64,000 nt of DNA. Origin: Cenococcum geophilum 1.58. Taxonomy: Eukaryota; Ascomycota; Dothideomycetes; Gloniales; Gloniaceae. Location: NCBI GenBank assembly GCA_001692895.1, contig KV748199.1, positions 1,054,001-1,118,000 on the forward strand, in the 5' to 3' direction. A model generated the notes under the pieces. That model had not been told where the DNA came from. It was given only the letters and a program-made list of their open reading frames with translations, and made no database searches. Each line of letters starts with the position of its first letter. Within the stretch, counting starts at the first letter, position 1. Of the stretch, positions 23,795-35,509 are shown one piece after another. The translations under genes and the position numbers were made by a program.

Positions 23795-24490
23795 TTGTTT
23801 AAACGGTTGTCGTGTGGCTCTGGCGACGGTCATATGGCGATAACGACGGTCGTCTAGCTCTGGCGACGGTCATCTGGCTCCGGCGACGGTCGTCTGGCTC
23901 TAACGGTCTAACGGTCGTCTAGCTCTAGCGACGGTCATCTGGCTCTAACGACGGTCGTCCAGCTCTGGCGACGGTTATCTGGCTCCGGCGACGGTCGTCT
24001 AGCTCTAACGGTCGTCTAGCTCTAGCGACGGTCATCTAGCTCCGGCAACGGTCGTCCAGCTCTAGCGACGGTCATCTGGCTCCAGCAACAGTCGTCTAGC
24101 TCTAACGACGGTCGTCTAGCTCTAACGGTTGTCTAGCTCTGGCGACGGTCATCTGGCTCCGGCGACGGTCGTCTAGCTAACGACGGTCGTCTGGCTCTGA
24201 CGGTTATCTAGCTCTAGCGACGGTTATCTAGCTCCAGCGACGGTTGTCCAGCTCTGGCGACGGTTATCTAGCTCCAGCAACGGTCGTCTAGCTCTAACGA
24301 CGGTCGTCTGGCTCTAACGGTCGTCTAGCTCTGGCGACGGTCATCTAGCTCCGGCGACGGTCGTCCAGCTCTGGCAACGGTCATCTGGCTCTGGCAATAG
24401 TNGTCTAGCTCTAACGACGGTCGTCTGGCTCTAACGGTCGTCTAGCTCTAGCGACGGTCGTCTGGCTCCGGCAACGGTTATCTACTAGCT
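23795..24490. repeat. ~20 bp minisatellite, GACGGTCGTCTAGCTCTGGC type (S1)
   Basis: About thirty or more copies of a unit made of CGACGGTCGTC plus TAGCTCTGG/TAACGG variants. The reverse-complement unit (CCAGAACTAGACGACCGTCG) forms the arrays of S2 and S3. The leading edge, AATCAATCAAATCG and GTTCGCTGGCTGGTTG (23755-23800), is conserved in reverse at 62590-62640. One ambiguous base is at 24402. Confidence 0.9.
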
Positions 24491-24640
24491 GTCATTCTGG
24501 TGTCTTCCTAGGTAGGGAGGATATAAGGAAGGGTAAAAAATAAGGTGGCTACCTAGGTGTATATAGGGGGTATACTTGGCAGAGGTACGTGTAGAGGCTA
24601 TTAGGAATATAGCGGGGACCTAATAGTAGTGTATTGCGCG
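24491..24640. other. Conserved spacer between the two S1 minisatellites
   Basis: Unique spacer containing TCCTAGGTAGGGAGGAT, GGTAAAAAATAAGGT and TAGAGGCTATTAGGAATATA. It is conserved as reverse complement at about 35385-35510 (S2) and 62245-62370 (S3). Conservation of a spacer flanked by variable arrays suggests it is part of the element backbone. Confidence 0.7.
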
Positions 24641-25765
24641 TATATATACAAAGGCTTTATATAGAGCTTCGTGTAAAGCCTCCGTATATAGAGCTTTATG
24701 TAGAGCCTTGTGTAGAGCTTCGCGCAGAGCCTCGTGTAGAGCCTCTATATATAGAGCTTTGTATAGAGCTTCGTAGAGCTTTATATAGAGCTTCGTGTAG
24801 AGCTTTATATAGAGCTTTATACAGAGCTTCGTATAGAGCTTCGTGCAGAGCCTCTATACGTAAAGCTTCGTATAGAGCTTCGTATAAAGCTTCGTATAGA
24901 GCTTCGTATAGAGCTTTATATAGAGCTTCGTGCAGAGCTTTATATAGAGCTTTGTATAGAGCCTCATACAGAGCCTCTGTACCTAGAGCTTTGTGTAAAG
25001 CCTCGTATAGAGCCTCGTATAAAGCTTCGTATAAAGCTTCATACAGAGCTTCGTATAGAGCTTTGTATAGAGCCTCTGTATATAGAGCTTTATATAGAGC
25101 ATCGTGCAAAGCTTCGTGTAGAGTATCGTGTAGAGCTTTATGCAGAGCTTCGTACAGAGCTTTGTATAGAGCCTTATGCAGAGCCTCTATACCCAGAGCT
25201 TTGTGTAAAGCCTTGTGTAGAGCCTCGTATAAAGCTTCGTATAAAGCTTCGTGCAGAGCTTCGTGCAGAGCTTCGTGTAGAGCTTCGTGTAGAGCTTCGT
25301 GTAGAGCCTTTATATATAGAGCTTCGTGTAGAGCATCGTGCAAAGCTTCGTATAGAGCATCGTGCAAAGCTTCGTATAGAGCTTCGTGTAGAGCTTCGTA
25401 TAGAGCCTTATACAAAGCTTCGTGTAGAGCTTCGTATAAAGCTTCGTGTAGAGCTTTGTATAAAGCTTCGTGTAAAGCTTCATATAGAGCTTCGTGCACA
25501 AATTCGTGCAGAACTTCGTGTAGAGCCTCGTGCAGAGCCTCTGTACGTAGAGCTTTATATAGAGCCTTATGTAAAGCCTCGTGCAAAGCTTCGTATAGAG
25601 CTTCGTGTAGAGCTTCGTGTAGAGCTTCGTGTAGAGCTTCATACAGAGCTTCGTGTAGAGCTTCGTGCAAAGCTTCGTGCAGAGCTTCGTGCAGAGCTTC
25701 GTGTAGAGCTTTATATAAAGCCTTATGCAGAGCTTTATATAGAGCCTTATATAGAGCCTCTGTAT
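24641..25765. repeat. 12 bp satellite, GAGCTTCGTGTA type (S1)
   Basis: About ninety imperfect copies of a 12 bp unit (GAGCTTCGTGTA, with TATA, TGCA and CATA variants and occasional GAGCCTCTATA joints). Because 12 is a multiple of three and the unit lacks stops, long open frames appear on both strands, giving Arg-Ala-Ser-Cys or His-Glu-Ala-Leu repeats. I regard these as products of the array, not genes. Related arrays lie in S2 and S3. Confidence 0.9.
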
Positions 25766-26029
25766 TAGGAAATTTTTTTTTAGGCATATTGTTGCAAGCG
25801 AAAATTGGGGTCTGCAAAACCTGCGTAAGTCGCAATTTTGGTAATTTATGGCGATTTGCAGCAATTTGCTACAAACACATAGATAAGGCAGGCGCGTGCA
25901 TAGGTAGCCTATGTATTTGTAGCAAATTGCTGCAAATCGCCGCAAATTGCCAAATTTGCGACTTACGCAGGTTTTGCAGACCCCGATTTTCGTTTGCAAC
26001 AACGTGCCCAAAAAAAAATTTCCTGATGT
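25766..26029. repeat. Near-perfect palindrome (hairpin) at the S1 right end
   Basis: Two arms of about 115 bp (25768-25884 and 25911-26029) are reverse complements: AGGAAATTTTTTTTTAGGC... through TTTGCAGCAATTTGCTACAA, a ~26 bp centre, then the mirror image. The outer tip is the S1 TIR. It resembles a fold-back MITE fused to, or inserted at, the end of the larger element. Confidence 0.85.
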
Positions 26030-26031
26030 TA

Positions 26032-27893
26032 GGGGCGGCTGCTAGTAACATACTAGGACGAATAAATCCTTTATTAAGGTACTTGTTAATATACTTTTTT
26101 ATAACTAAAAGCTTGTCTTTTAATATTAGGTAGGGTCTCTTATAAGGTAGCATTTTTCCTTATTTAATGTTAATAATATAGTTATTAGGTCAATATAGGG
26201 GGAGTATATCTACGCTCTTTTGTAAGTATATATCGGTAAAGTTATAGTACCTCTTAGGGAGGAGCTTGCGGAGTTCTTTATTGGTAAGTCCTTTTTTAAG
26301 CTTTATAAACTTCTTAAAGTCTAAAGGTAAAAGTCTATAAAGTTCCGTAAGGGCGTCATCTTCTAAAAAGTTAACTATGTCTATTCTATTACTATAGAGG
26401 ACGTAGTCCTGTTCTTTATTAAGCTTATATAGTTATAATTAGAAAGCTGCAGCAACGGTCTAGCCTTTCTTATATACTATATAGTAGAAGGCCAGGGTAC
26501 TTATATAGTGGTAGTTAGTTATAGGTAGGGTAATAAGGGGTTCCTTAGGTTAATATCCTGGGGAGTAAATAGAGGCGGCTAGGCTATGCCCTAGGCAAGT
26601 CTCTCTATAGTATTTAGAGTTAAAGGTTACTTTTCTCTTCTTCTAGTTAATAGTGGGGTTGTATTATTTAAGCTAGTTTATTCTAAGGATAATAGGGTAG
26701 TTAGTAAGTAGTATTATATAGGCCTAGAGTTTTTCCTAGTGCCCATTTATATCTAGGTAGAGTTATGCTATATAGGTAATCTTCTATACGGTATAATTAC
26801 CGTTAGTAAGTTATAGGGCGCGGGCTTTAGTAAGGGGTAAGGTAGGTAAGTTATAAGTGCGCATAAATTAGGTATTTATAAATTTATTAGTAGCTCCGCA
26901 ATTAATTATAGAACGGCTTTTATATTATTTTTTAGCAGTAGTTCTTATTATAGGTAAAACTATTTATTTCCGTCTATTTATCTTTATAGAGTTATCTATT
27001 AAGCAAGCTAATATATAAATCCCTTTGTTATTAGGGCGTCCTAACCCACGACTTAGGGCTAGGACTTAGTGTTTTCCATTTCCGTATCTAATTCTACCGC
27101 TATTACTACGTCTTTGTCTTATACGGTAGTAGCGCATAGCAATATATTTAGTGTTTAGGGTATTAGGTTAGGTATTAGGCGGCAGCTACTAAACCTAGCT
27201 ATTAGGCAGTTTAGATTATCGCGATAGTAGCCTTTTTAATGGCATTTATAGTAGCGTCCTAGTTTCCGGAGTAGCTTATACTCTCTATCTAGGAGTTTTT
27301 ATAGGAAGGTTAGTATAGAGAAATTGATATTAGTTCTGGTAGTACTTAAGGTAGTAGGCGTCGGTAGCTTAGTATATATAGGTTTAGTAGGCCTAGAGGG
27401 CTTCTATAAAGAGATCTTTAGGTAAGGGTTAGCAGTAGTAATCTAATTTAGTTATTATTTAATCTTCTATAGAGCTGCTACTATATTATAAACATTATTA
27501 TAGTTATAGCTGGCGGCTACGTGACTAAGGCAATAAGTAACTTTTTTAAGGAGGTCCTCTTGGTCTTTAGTATTGTCTTAGGTAAGGGCTCCGGTATATT
27601 CCTAGAATTTAATATAGAATTTGTTAAATAATTTAGTAGGGCTCATCTTTAGGGCACGTAGTTTAGCTTAGTTGGTGGCTAGTAGGTTATAGTTATAGTA
27701 TATTAGGTTGAGATTATTAAGGACTTTTTAGTAGAACTGCTACTTCTAGGGGCTATTAGTCTCCTATTAGGCGAAGAGTCTATTAAACGGTATACCCTTT
27801 ATTCGCCTAATAATATAGCCAATCTTAGTATCTTCCGTAGGAAAAAGGCAGGCGCTCTAAGTTAGTTTCTCGCGGATTTACATCTTCTAGTAG
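26032..27893 (-). pseudogene. Gyp2 5' part: Gag end, zinc knuckle, protease, reverse transcriptase start
   Basis: Minus strand from the right: Gag C-terminal part (27890-27300), a zinc knuckle (about 27260-27205; YYKCH(stop)KGYYRDN, an RIP form of CxxCxxxGHxxxxC), then an aspartic protease with INCGATNKFINT (about 26900-26870) in place of the usual D-S/T-G-A. The N-terminal reverse transcriptase block YLNKGFIRPS lies near 26060. It stops at S1 and continues at 23140. The upstream part is cut by the Gyp3 LTR at 27894. Confidence 0.85.
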
Positions 27894-28103
27894 TGTAACG
27901 GCGCTATCGCACGTTACCTACCAAATTCTGCCATATTCTGCTAACCTATAATTGGCCCGCCCAAAGCTAGCGCCTTAGCGGCTTACCCTATATATTTGTT
28001 TACATCGGTCCTAGCGACCCCTTTTCCTTCTCTTTAGCTTAGTATCTTTATAAGATAGCATTCTACAAGCTTTAGTTTAGAAGCATTTATATAAGCCATT
28101 ACA
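27894..28103 (+). repeat. Gyp3 5' LTR
   Basis: Begins TGTAACGGCGC and ends CCATTACA, so the termini TGTAA/TTACA are inverted, giving a 210 bp LTR. It begins abruptly inside the Gyp2 gag frame (preceding bases AGTAG). No second Gyp3 LTR is in the window, so the 3' boundary rests on the terminal inverted match and on the gag that follows. Confidence 0.65.
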
Positions 28104-28239
28104 TTATACTAAGCTCTCCCTACCTTGCCCGGGAAGGCCTTAATAATATCCTACCCTAAAGAAACTTTATCTATAACGACGTATTAACACGCTATATTTA
28201 GACACTAAAACAACTCTATATTACCTGGGAAGGCCTAGA

Positions 28240-29500
28240 TAATATCCTACCTTATAAGCTAGATAGGACTAGACCTATACCCCCGGAATTAAAACTAAAG
28301 CGTATAATACTAGTAAACCTTAGGAAGTTAACAATAGTACCTAAAGTAAGCTTATCTAAGAGAGCTGCCTCTACTTAAGAGGAACCTAAGATCTAATTAG
28401 GATTAGAAATTAAAGATAATAATAACGTCGTAGACATACGCGAGTAGATTTGCGCCCTTATAGCTAGCTAGGAAGCCAATTGTCTTAAAGTAAGAAATAT
28501 ATAAGAGACCCTATAAGAGATTCTAGAAAGCCTTACGGCCTTATAAAATAGCCTAGCTTCCCCTTTTTAAAGCTCTAGCCGACCTGTTTACTCCACTAAA
28601 TATAATATACTAGGGAGTACGGATATAATAACGAAGTAATTAAAGTCCGTTAAGCTCCTTAACCCCCTACTACTATCTAATAGGATAGACCCTACCTTTA
28701 AGAATTAGAGGATTTAAATATAAGGAAAGCTCCGCGTTAATTACAACTATTTCCTTTCTAAAGAAGCTAAAATGCTCTACCTCTTTGGTTAAACTACTGG
28801 GGACGCCTAACGGTACCTTTAAGCCAAGTTTAAGGATAACTCCCCTATCCAATTTATATCCGTTAATAAGATAATATAGCACCTAGTAGCTATTTACGTT
28901 AACCCAAATAAAGTATGGGATATTTATTATAACTATAATTGCCTAATAATAAAACTAAACTAACCCTTTGCCAAATTCTAAACTTAATTCCTATACCTTG
29001 CAGGAGAAGGCTAGGTTTCCCTTAAGAACTACTAACCAGACCTATATAATAAGCTAACAATCTAGCTATAAGAAAAGATTACTGTAACCTTAAATAACCT
29101 ACTAACCTATAAAAGACTTATAGCTTATTACCTATTATTAGACTTAGAACTAAAGCGGATTAACGCCTACCCTAATTGGTAAAAGCGACTCTATAATAAT
29201 CGGAACTCGCTAGTTATATTTATAGGAGCTAGAGCAGGAAAATAAGTTACAACTACTCTTTTACTAAAGGCAGTTATAACTATGCACTAGCGAGCCTTGC
29301 CCGACTAGTTACGTACCACGCCATTAATTAGTATTTGCCGTAATACTCTAATTAACCCTACCTCGGCTACGTGCTTTAACTATAATAAGTAGGGTTATTT
29401 TACCTTGTCTTGCCCGGAGCTAAAGGATATAGGCGATATTAAGGAGATAGAGGAAGGAGAAATGTTTAAGGAGTTAGGAAAAGAAGAACCCTAGGGAAAG
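28240..29500 (+). pseudogene. Gyp3 gag
   Basis: The plus-strand frame shows a retrotransposon Gag block (LNPLLLSNRIDPTF..., AKMLYLFGQTTGDA, KVWDIYYNY; about 28655-28930). It ends in a CCHC zinc knuckle, CFNYNK(stop)GYFTLSCPE (about 29370-29420), where the second Cys, the Gln and the His have been changed as RIP would do. An acidic tail follows. It lies 3' of the LTR and 5' of protease, as in other Ty3/gypsy elements. Confidence 0.8.
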
Positions 29501-29559
29501 ACTCCCCCCTAGGGTACCCTATCGATCTTAAAGAGATTAATCTTAGTTAGTTAATAGGT

Positions 29560-31003
29560 GGAAAGCATTTTATATTTTTATATATAGTATCTTAAAATAT
29601 ATATGGAGTTAATATAACCGCCCTTATTAACACTAAAGCAAATAGCTTCGCCTTTATAAATACTGCTTATATAAATAATGTTGCTAAGTTTCTAAATATA
29701 GAAGCTATCTAACTAGAGAAGCCTGTTTAGGTAAAAGGCTATAACAGCTAAGCCGGTCGGCCTGTTACCTACATCTTAAAGTTATATATTACTCTTAACG
29801 GATAACGCTAATACGGTATCCCCTTTTGCATCTTAGACCTAGGGTTTTACGATATAATCCTTAGACGAAAATAGATATCCTATTTTAATATTTGGTTAAA
29901 TATATAATAAAGACAGTTTATCTAGCTGGAGGATAGACTAAGGTTGCCCTCCTTTATTAGGGAGATTTAAACTAACTATAAGACACTAGCTATAAGGGCT
30001 GACCCTACCTACTAGTAGGAGGTCTAGGCCCGTGACTTAGCCTTTACCTAAGAAGACGCCCGCCGCGAAGCTAGAAAGAACTCTATACTAATAAAGATAC
30101 TCTCCTAAAACACTATATTTAAAGAAGACTCTACATACGGAAGCGGGATAGATAGCGATGTAGATAACGTTTAAATTATATAGATCTAACCGGTATGGAA
30201 AAGAACGTATTAATAGGATATAAGGGATAATCTCTAAAAGATATAATAGGAGCTAAAAGGAGTAATAATAACGCTAGTACCCTAGAAGTCCCTAAAGTTA
30301 TATACGCCCCTACTGTTAGGCAACCCCCCTACTATAGATATCGCTATAATTAGCACTATAGCGTTCCACTTTAATATATACCAGAAGGACAATAAGGTCT
30401 TTATAATAAGCCTATATAAGATTAACCGAATTATTAATAATAAAGAGGAAAGGCTAGCTAAGGAAACCGATAAGGAACTAGTTAAACGCCTTCTTTTTAC
30501 TATTTATATAAACTATAAGGATGCATTCTTAAAGGTGGCCTTAGATAAGTTACCCCCCTACTAGATATATAATTATAAGATTTAATTAGAAGCCAATAAC
30601 TCGCTAGGCTATAGCCCCCTCTACTATTAATTAATGGATAAGCTAAAAGTAATAAAGTAGTACTTAATTAACAATTTGGATAAAGGGTTTATTAAGCTAA
30701 GTTAAGTCCCTTTTACTTTCCCTATCCTATTTATAAAAAAGCCTAATAGAGGCCTTTATTTTTATATTGACTATTAAAAGCTAAACGCTATTACTTAAAA
30801 GGACCGGTATTTTATTCCTTTAATTAACGAGACCCTTACACGTCTAAGCTAGGTAAAGATCTTTACTAAACTTAATATCTGCTAAGCTTTCTACTAAATT
30901 AGGATAGACCCTATATCTAAAGATTTAATAACGTTTTATACCTATTATAGTTCCTATAAATATAAAGTTCTTCCTTTTAGACTAATAAACGGACCGGCTA
31001 TAT
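29560..31003 (+). pseudogene. Gyp3 protease and reverse transcriptase (cut by LINE D)
   Basis: The protease shows ALINTKANSFAFINTAYI (about 29615-29670), matching ALIDTGANGFAFIDT-type fungal gypsy proteases with D-to-N and G-to-K changes. It is followed by ILDLGFYDIILRRK (about 29830-29872). Reverse transcriptase shows FIKKPNRGLYFYIDY, LNAIT(stop)KDRYFIPLI, IFTKLNICQAFYQIRID and VLPFRLINGPA (about 30728-31000). The frame ends in the last block, where the LINE D (TAA)n tail starts. The remaining pol and 3' LTR are not in the window. Confidence 0.85.
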
Positions 31004-34000
31004 AATAATAATAATAATTTATTGCTTAACGTCTGATTTAGATCCCTATTGGGCCTACACGGACTACTCCTTATTTACATATAGGGAGAAAACTCTATTT
31101 AAGAAAAATGAGAAAACCCCGTAATCTATCTCCCCGCCTTTTAGAACTCGCCTACTTAGTGCCTACAAGTCACCTATAGTGCTCTACTACCTTACTATTT
31201 GATTTTTTTAGGAACCACTACTGCCGTAACAAGCCTATGGACGCGCTAGTATTATAAACTATTACTCTACTACTGTAGAGTTACTAGGGGCCACCTGCTA
31301 CTCGCCCCCTTACTTTCTATTACTATTTCCCTTATAACCTAGAACTAATTTAGCACATTTTAACTAATAAGCCACTAGGTAACCGCCTTAAGGCCTTTTT
31401 ATATTAAGAGCAGTATATTATAGTTCTCTATACTAGCTACTAAGAGTATTATTTCTTAATTAGTGCGTAGGGGGCATAGTAGTATTACGTGTTTTAGTGT
31501 CTGTCTTAGCTAGCTATATTCGCATCTTAGGCTACCTATTAGGACACCTACCTAGTAAAGCTAATCTTTTAGTCCTATTATTCCTGTTCTTAAGAGTGTT
31601 GCTATTATATTTTCTGCCTTTATTAGGCCTTCTCAGAGCCCTTAGGTATTTACCCCCTATAGCGTTAACTATATTATAGCCTAGGTTTGTCTTACCTAAG
31701 TTAGCCTCTATACCTTTAACTCCTATTTACCTCTCTAGCGTTAGTCTAACTAGTATTATATTACGGTAGATAGTTTTCTAGTGTTCTTATATGTTTTACT
31801 TTAGCTCCTTTCTCTATCTTACTGTTATCTTTGCTAACCTCTTACGCGTCTCCCTTTCTCCTCTATATAGGCCTAGGCCTTAAAGCGGTACCATTCTTCT
31901 TCTGCTTTCTTTACCTATTTCTTTAATATCTCTTCCCTACTTTAGGGTTGTTGGTTTATTCTCCTATGGGGCACCCTAGGGTCTCTTTATAGTTTACTTA
32001 GGCGTGTTTTAATATACTTTATAATATTAAAGTTGCGTTTATTTTACGTTCTTTATATTACAGCGGCTTTAATATATAACTATAGGGGGGGAATATTAGA
32101 TTCCTTCTTAAGTAGTGCTGTGGCCGTTCGCTTATACCCGCCTGTAATATTTTAAAGATAGGCTATTTAGACCTTTTAAAGTGGTTTAAGGAGTGATTTA
32201 GTGGGGCCCTTTTTAGTTTTTTTAATGGCCTAAATACTAGATCTATATGTTATAGTTGGCCGGACGACTGCTATATATAGTAGGCGTAACCTCTAAAAGC
32301 ATAGACCCTATATAGAATTAACAATCCTAGATAAAGCGATAAACTGTGCTTGGCCTTTATGGGCTACTTACGCCACATATACGCTCCACTAGAGCTTACT
32401 ATCTACCTATACTCCTAATACCCTTAGGCCCTAAACTAGTTAACCCCTAAAGCCTTAGATATAAATTATATGCTAAAGATTTATAGATTAGTTACGTTTT
32501 CTTATAAAATGGATTAGCTGGTATTTCTCTAATAAGAATTAAACTCTATAACGTTTTATCTATTCTATATAAGTATTATAGGCTTTCTCTAGTATTCTGT
32601 AATTCTTTACGGCTATTAGCCTGTATATAATTAGGTTTATATTATTAACAAAGCCTATCCCCTAGGTTGCCCCTTCCTTAAAGAAGTTAAGTAGGTTGCT
32701 TATAAAGAAAAGGAAGAGTATAAGCAAGAGGGGTAATCCTTATGGTATTCCTGTTATAACTGCAATAGGGGGGCTTTGGTATCCGCTAAAGACTAATAAT
32801 ATTTCTTTCTGGCCTATAAACCCTTAGATAAATTATATAATCCATTTTAAGAAGCCCTTTACCCTAAGGATATATAGGAGACGCTTGTGGGGTATATTAT
32901 TGTAGGCACTACTAATATCTAGGCTAAGTATTAATACTATAAAGTCCTTTCGCATCACCTATGTAGATTTAATAGTGGTAGCGAGTAGCGTAAGTGCTAA
33001 TAGTGTTAAGCGGTTCTTTCTTNCCCNTATTTAGCTTTATAGTAGTAGGGCGTATTCCTCTACTATATCTGCTATGCGTTCCGCTATTACCCTTTTTAAG
33101 ATCTTGCTAAGGGTGTTTTCTAAGGCAATAGGGCGGTAGCTTCCTGGGATTAAGTAATCTGCTTTACCTTCTTTTTATAGAATAACCGTCGTTATAGATC
33201 TTCTAAGTTGTGGGTAGTAGCCTATAGTAAAGTATGCTCTAGCTATATCTATAAGCTAAGGTGCTATAAGTGGCCTACAGGTTTTTAGGGCCTTATTTAA
33301 AATCCTATCTAGTCCTAGTATTATATTATTTAAAAGGCGGCTAATAGTTCTAGCCATTTCCTCTATTATTATATCGCTGTTNACCNANAGGCGAGTNACT
33401 AGTGTTTCACCNGTNATNTNACTAAGGTCTACTAGAGCNNGTTAGGGGAAGAACCTTTNTATAAGGATCTTTGCCTTCTTATTATTGTTATTTATAGCCT
33501 ATAATTCTCCTACTCTTCGTAAGGGTAGTAGGTGTGGGTCTTCTGCTAGGCGCCCTACCTTTTTCTTTATCTATTTTACTATAGCCTAAAGGCCCTTATT
33601 ATGGGGGAGGCTTAGGTTAAAAGTATACTCGTTTATAAACCATCTCCAGTTATTCCTTGCTTCTTTTTTTAGGGTATTCTTTAGCTAGTTTCTTATGTTT
33701 TTATATTGTCTCTCGTCTTTAGGGTTATAGCTACTTATATATTTCCTTCTTACTCGTTATTAGCTGGTAACCAGAACTACGCATTATATGGACTATGTAT
33801 ATCGCGTATAGGGGCCCGGTTTTAAGATCGGGCAGTACTCTTTTAGCCTATTTTTAATCGCTGCCTAGATCCTTTCTAGTCTTTGGTTAATTTCCTTAAG
33901 GGTGGCCAATAAGCCTTACTTGTTTGGTATTAGGTGGATTTCTTCTAGGTTTTAAAGTTGTTGTTTAACTATATTAAGGAAACTATTTATCTTAAGCTTC

Positions 34001-35008
34001 CTTATTGCGTATCTTTTTTTTATTTAGTTGCGCTTTGGTATTTAGGTCTAGCTATATCTAGATAGGGATATAGTCTAAGGTAAGTGCCTATTCTTTTTTG
34101 GGGTTATACCTTTTAAGTCTCTAGTATAGGCCTTTGTCTATAAATATAAGGTTAATTATACTTTTAGCGGTGCCTTATTACCATATAATTGCTTCTAGGG
34201 GGGTAGCTAGCTTAAGGCCCTAGATATCTATAGCTCTTAGTAGGCACTTTAACTATTAATCTACAGCAATATAGATACCCCCCTACCGCGGGTAGTGGAG
34301 GTTTATGTCTCCTAGTAGGATAAACTCTATACCTTTGGTTTCTAGTAAGCTTATTACCAATATAATATTCTCTATTTATAGGACCCCTTTAACCCTAGGG
34401 TTATATATATTAATAATTTGTACCGGTCCCTTATATATTTGGATTGTTATAACTATAATATCTAGGTTAACTGCCTACTATAACTATAAGGATAGGCTAA
34501 TAGCCTTACTAATTATAAAGTACACGCGTATGGCTGCTTTTAGTTTATATAGGAGCTGGAATCCTTAGGGGCAGTATGTTAATTATATAAAGGTATTGTA
34601 ATACAGTTCTTATATAGTAAGGATATAATATTTCTCTAGGTCTAGACTATCTAGTAGGGGCCTTATAAGGCGGTGGTTTGTATTGCCGCAGTTATACTAT
34701 ATAATGGATAGGTGGCGGACCCCCGGTAAGGGTCCTTTGACTTTCCTTTATTCCTTACTTTTTCTATTTCTACTTTCTCTAGGATATTTGGAGCTTCTAT
34801 CTTTTGTATCTATACCCTAGTTATTACTTATTTTATATAGAGCTTTCTATTCCCGTGTCTTATATTCCTATTAGCGCTTCTATATCTAAATCTATTATTA
34901 TTACCGGTTCTTCCCCTATTCTTACTAGTTGGCTATATACCCTTTATAGGTCGGCTATAAATGTTATATTTGCTATATTAAGTCTAATTCTTAATTATCC
35001 TAGTCTTA
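31004..35008 (-). mobile_element. Tad1-like LINE, copy D, 3' part (ORF2)
   Basis: Minus strand. The (TAA)n tail is at 31004-31020, then the family 3' region, reverse transcriptase (about 32500-33500) and endonuclease (about 33800-34990), colinear with copies A and B. Motif A lies near 32920-32870. Ambiguous bases at 33023-33028 and 33382-33439 fall in reverse transcriptase. It stops at 35008, where S2 begins, and continues at 39222. The left flank is Gyp3 reverse transcriptase. Confidence 0.9.
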
Positions 35009-35072
35009 ACGTCAGGAAAACGGGGGGTGGCGCACGAAATTTAGTTTCGCTAAAAGTGTTTTTGGGGCCCGN

Positions 35073-35215
35073 GGCTAGCTCTCCGCCATATTAGCTGACC
35101 CCCTAGAGCTCTACGCTAGCTTTCCGCCATATTAGCTGACCCCCTAGAGCTCTACGCCAGCTTTCTGCCATATTAGCTAGGCCCTAGAGCTATACGCTAG
35201 CATTATGCTAGCTTA
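35073..35215. repeat. ~41 bp tandem repeat near the S2 left end
   Basis: Three imperfect copies built around CCGCCATATTAGCTGACC and CTAGAGCTCTACGC. A related word (TTCTGCCATTTCAGC) stands 36 bp inside the S4 end at the right edge of the window, which supports S2 and S4 being one family. Confidence 0.75.
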
Positions 35216-35509
35216 TGGCTATAAAATAAACATTATTACTATTATTGCGTTTATTGCTATTAGGGTATTAAAATCCTAAAGGCCTCCTAGCAGGCTCCTA
35301 GCAGGCTTCCTAGTAGGCTCCTAGTAGGACTTTAATTTTCCTAGTTATCTCAATCGCCCTGACAGCGGCCCACAGTGCTATCGGGTCCCCACTATATTCC
35401 CGGCAGCCTCTACGTGTCTTTATATACCCCTTATATACCTAAATACCACTTATTTTTTACCCTTCCTTCCATCCTCTCTACCTAGGGAGGCACTACAACG
35501 GCAGCTAGN
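35216..35509. other. S2 interval with AGGCTCCTAGC repeats and conserved spacer
   Basis: 35285-35335 has four copies of a ~13 bp CCTAGCAGGCTC word, parallel to CCTGGTAGGCTC at about 61660-61690 in S3. 35385-35510 is the spacer conserved in S1 and S3 (TCGGGTCCCC, TTATTTTTTACCCTTCC, CTACCTAGGGAGGCAC). No coding signal is seen. Confidence 0.6.

Larger units (their letters stand above)
23143..26029. mobile_element. S1: TIR element with internal satellites, inserted in Gyp2 reverse transcriptase
   Basis: Left end GCATCAGGAAATTTTTTTT and right end (T)TTCCTGATGT are inverted repeats, and the TIR similarity continues inward through TGTTGC/GCAACA. Both sides are flanked by TA (23141-23142 and 26030-26031). 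Removing the element with one TA rejoins the Gyp2 frame as AAAPIFLAKK, which fits the usual SPAxAPVLFVKK block. The interior has no transposase. It is built of tandem arrays, listed separately, and ends in a long palindrome. TA duplication suggests mobilisation by a Tc1/mariner-type enzyme, which is inference. Confidence 0.75.

Noticed and set aside
24634-26133. Open frames of up to ~500 codons on both strands (Arg-Ala-Ser-Cys or His-Glu-Ala-Leu repeats)
   Set aside because: They are translations of the 12 bp satellite, open on both strands at once, and run into the unrelated palindrome. No gene signal.
34804-35094. 96-codon plus-strand frame
   Set aside because: Antisense to the LINE D region between ORF1 and ORF2, and runs over the S2 boundary; shadow.
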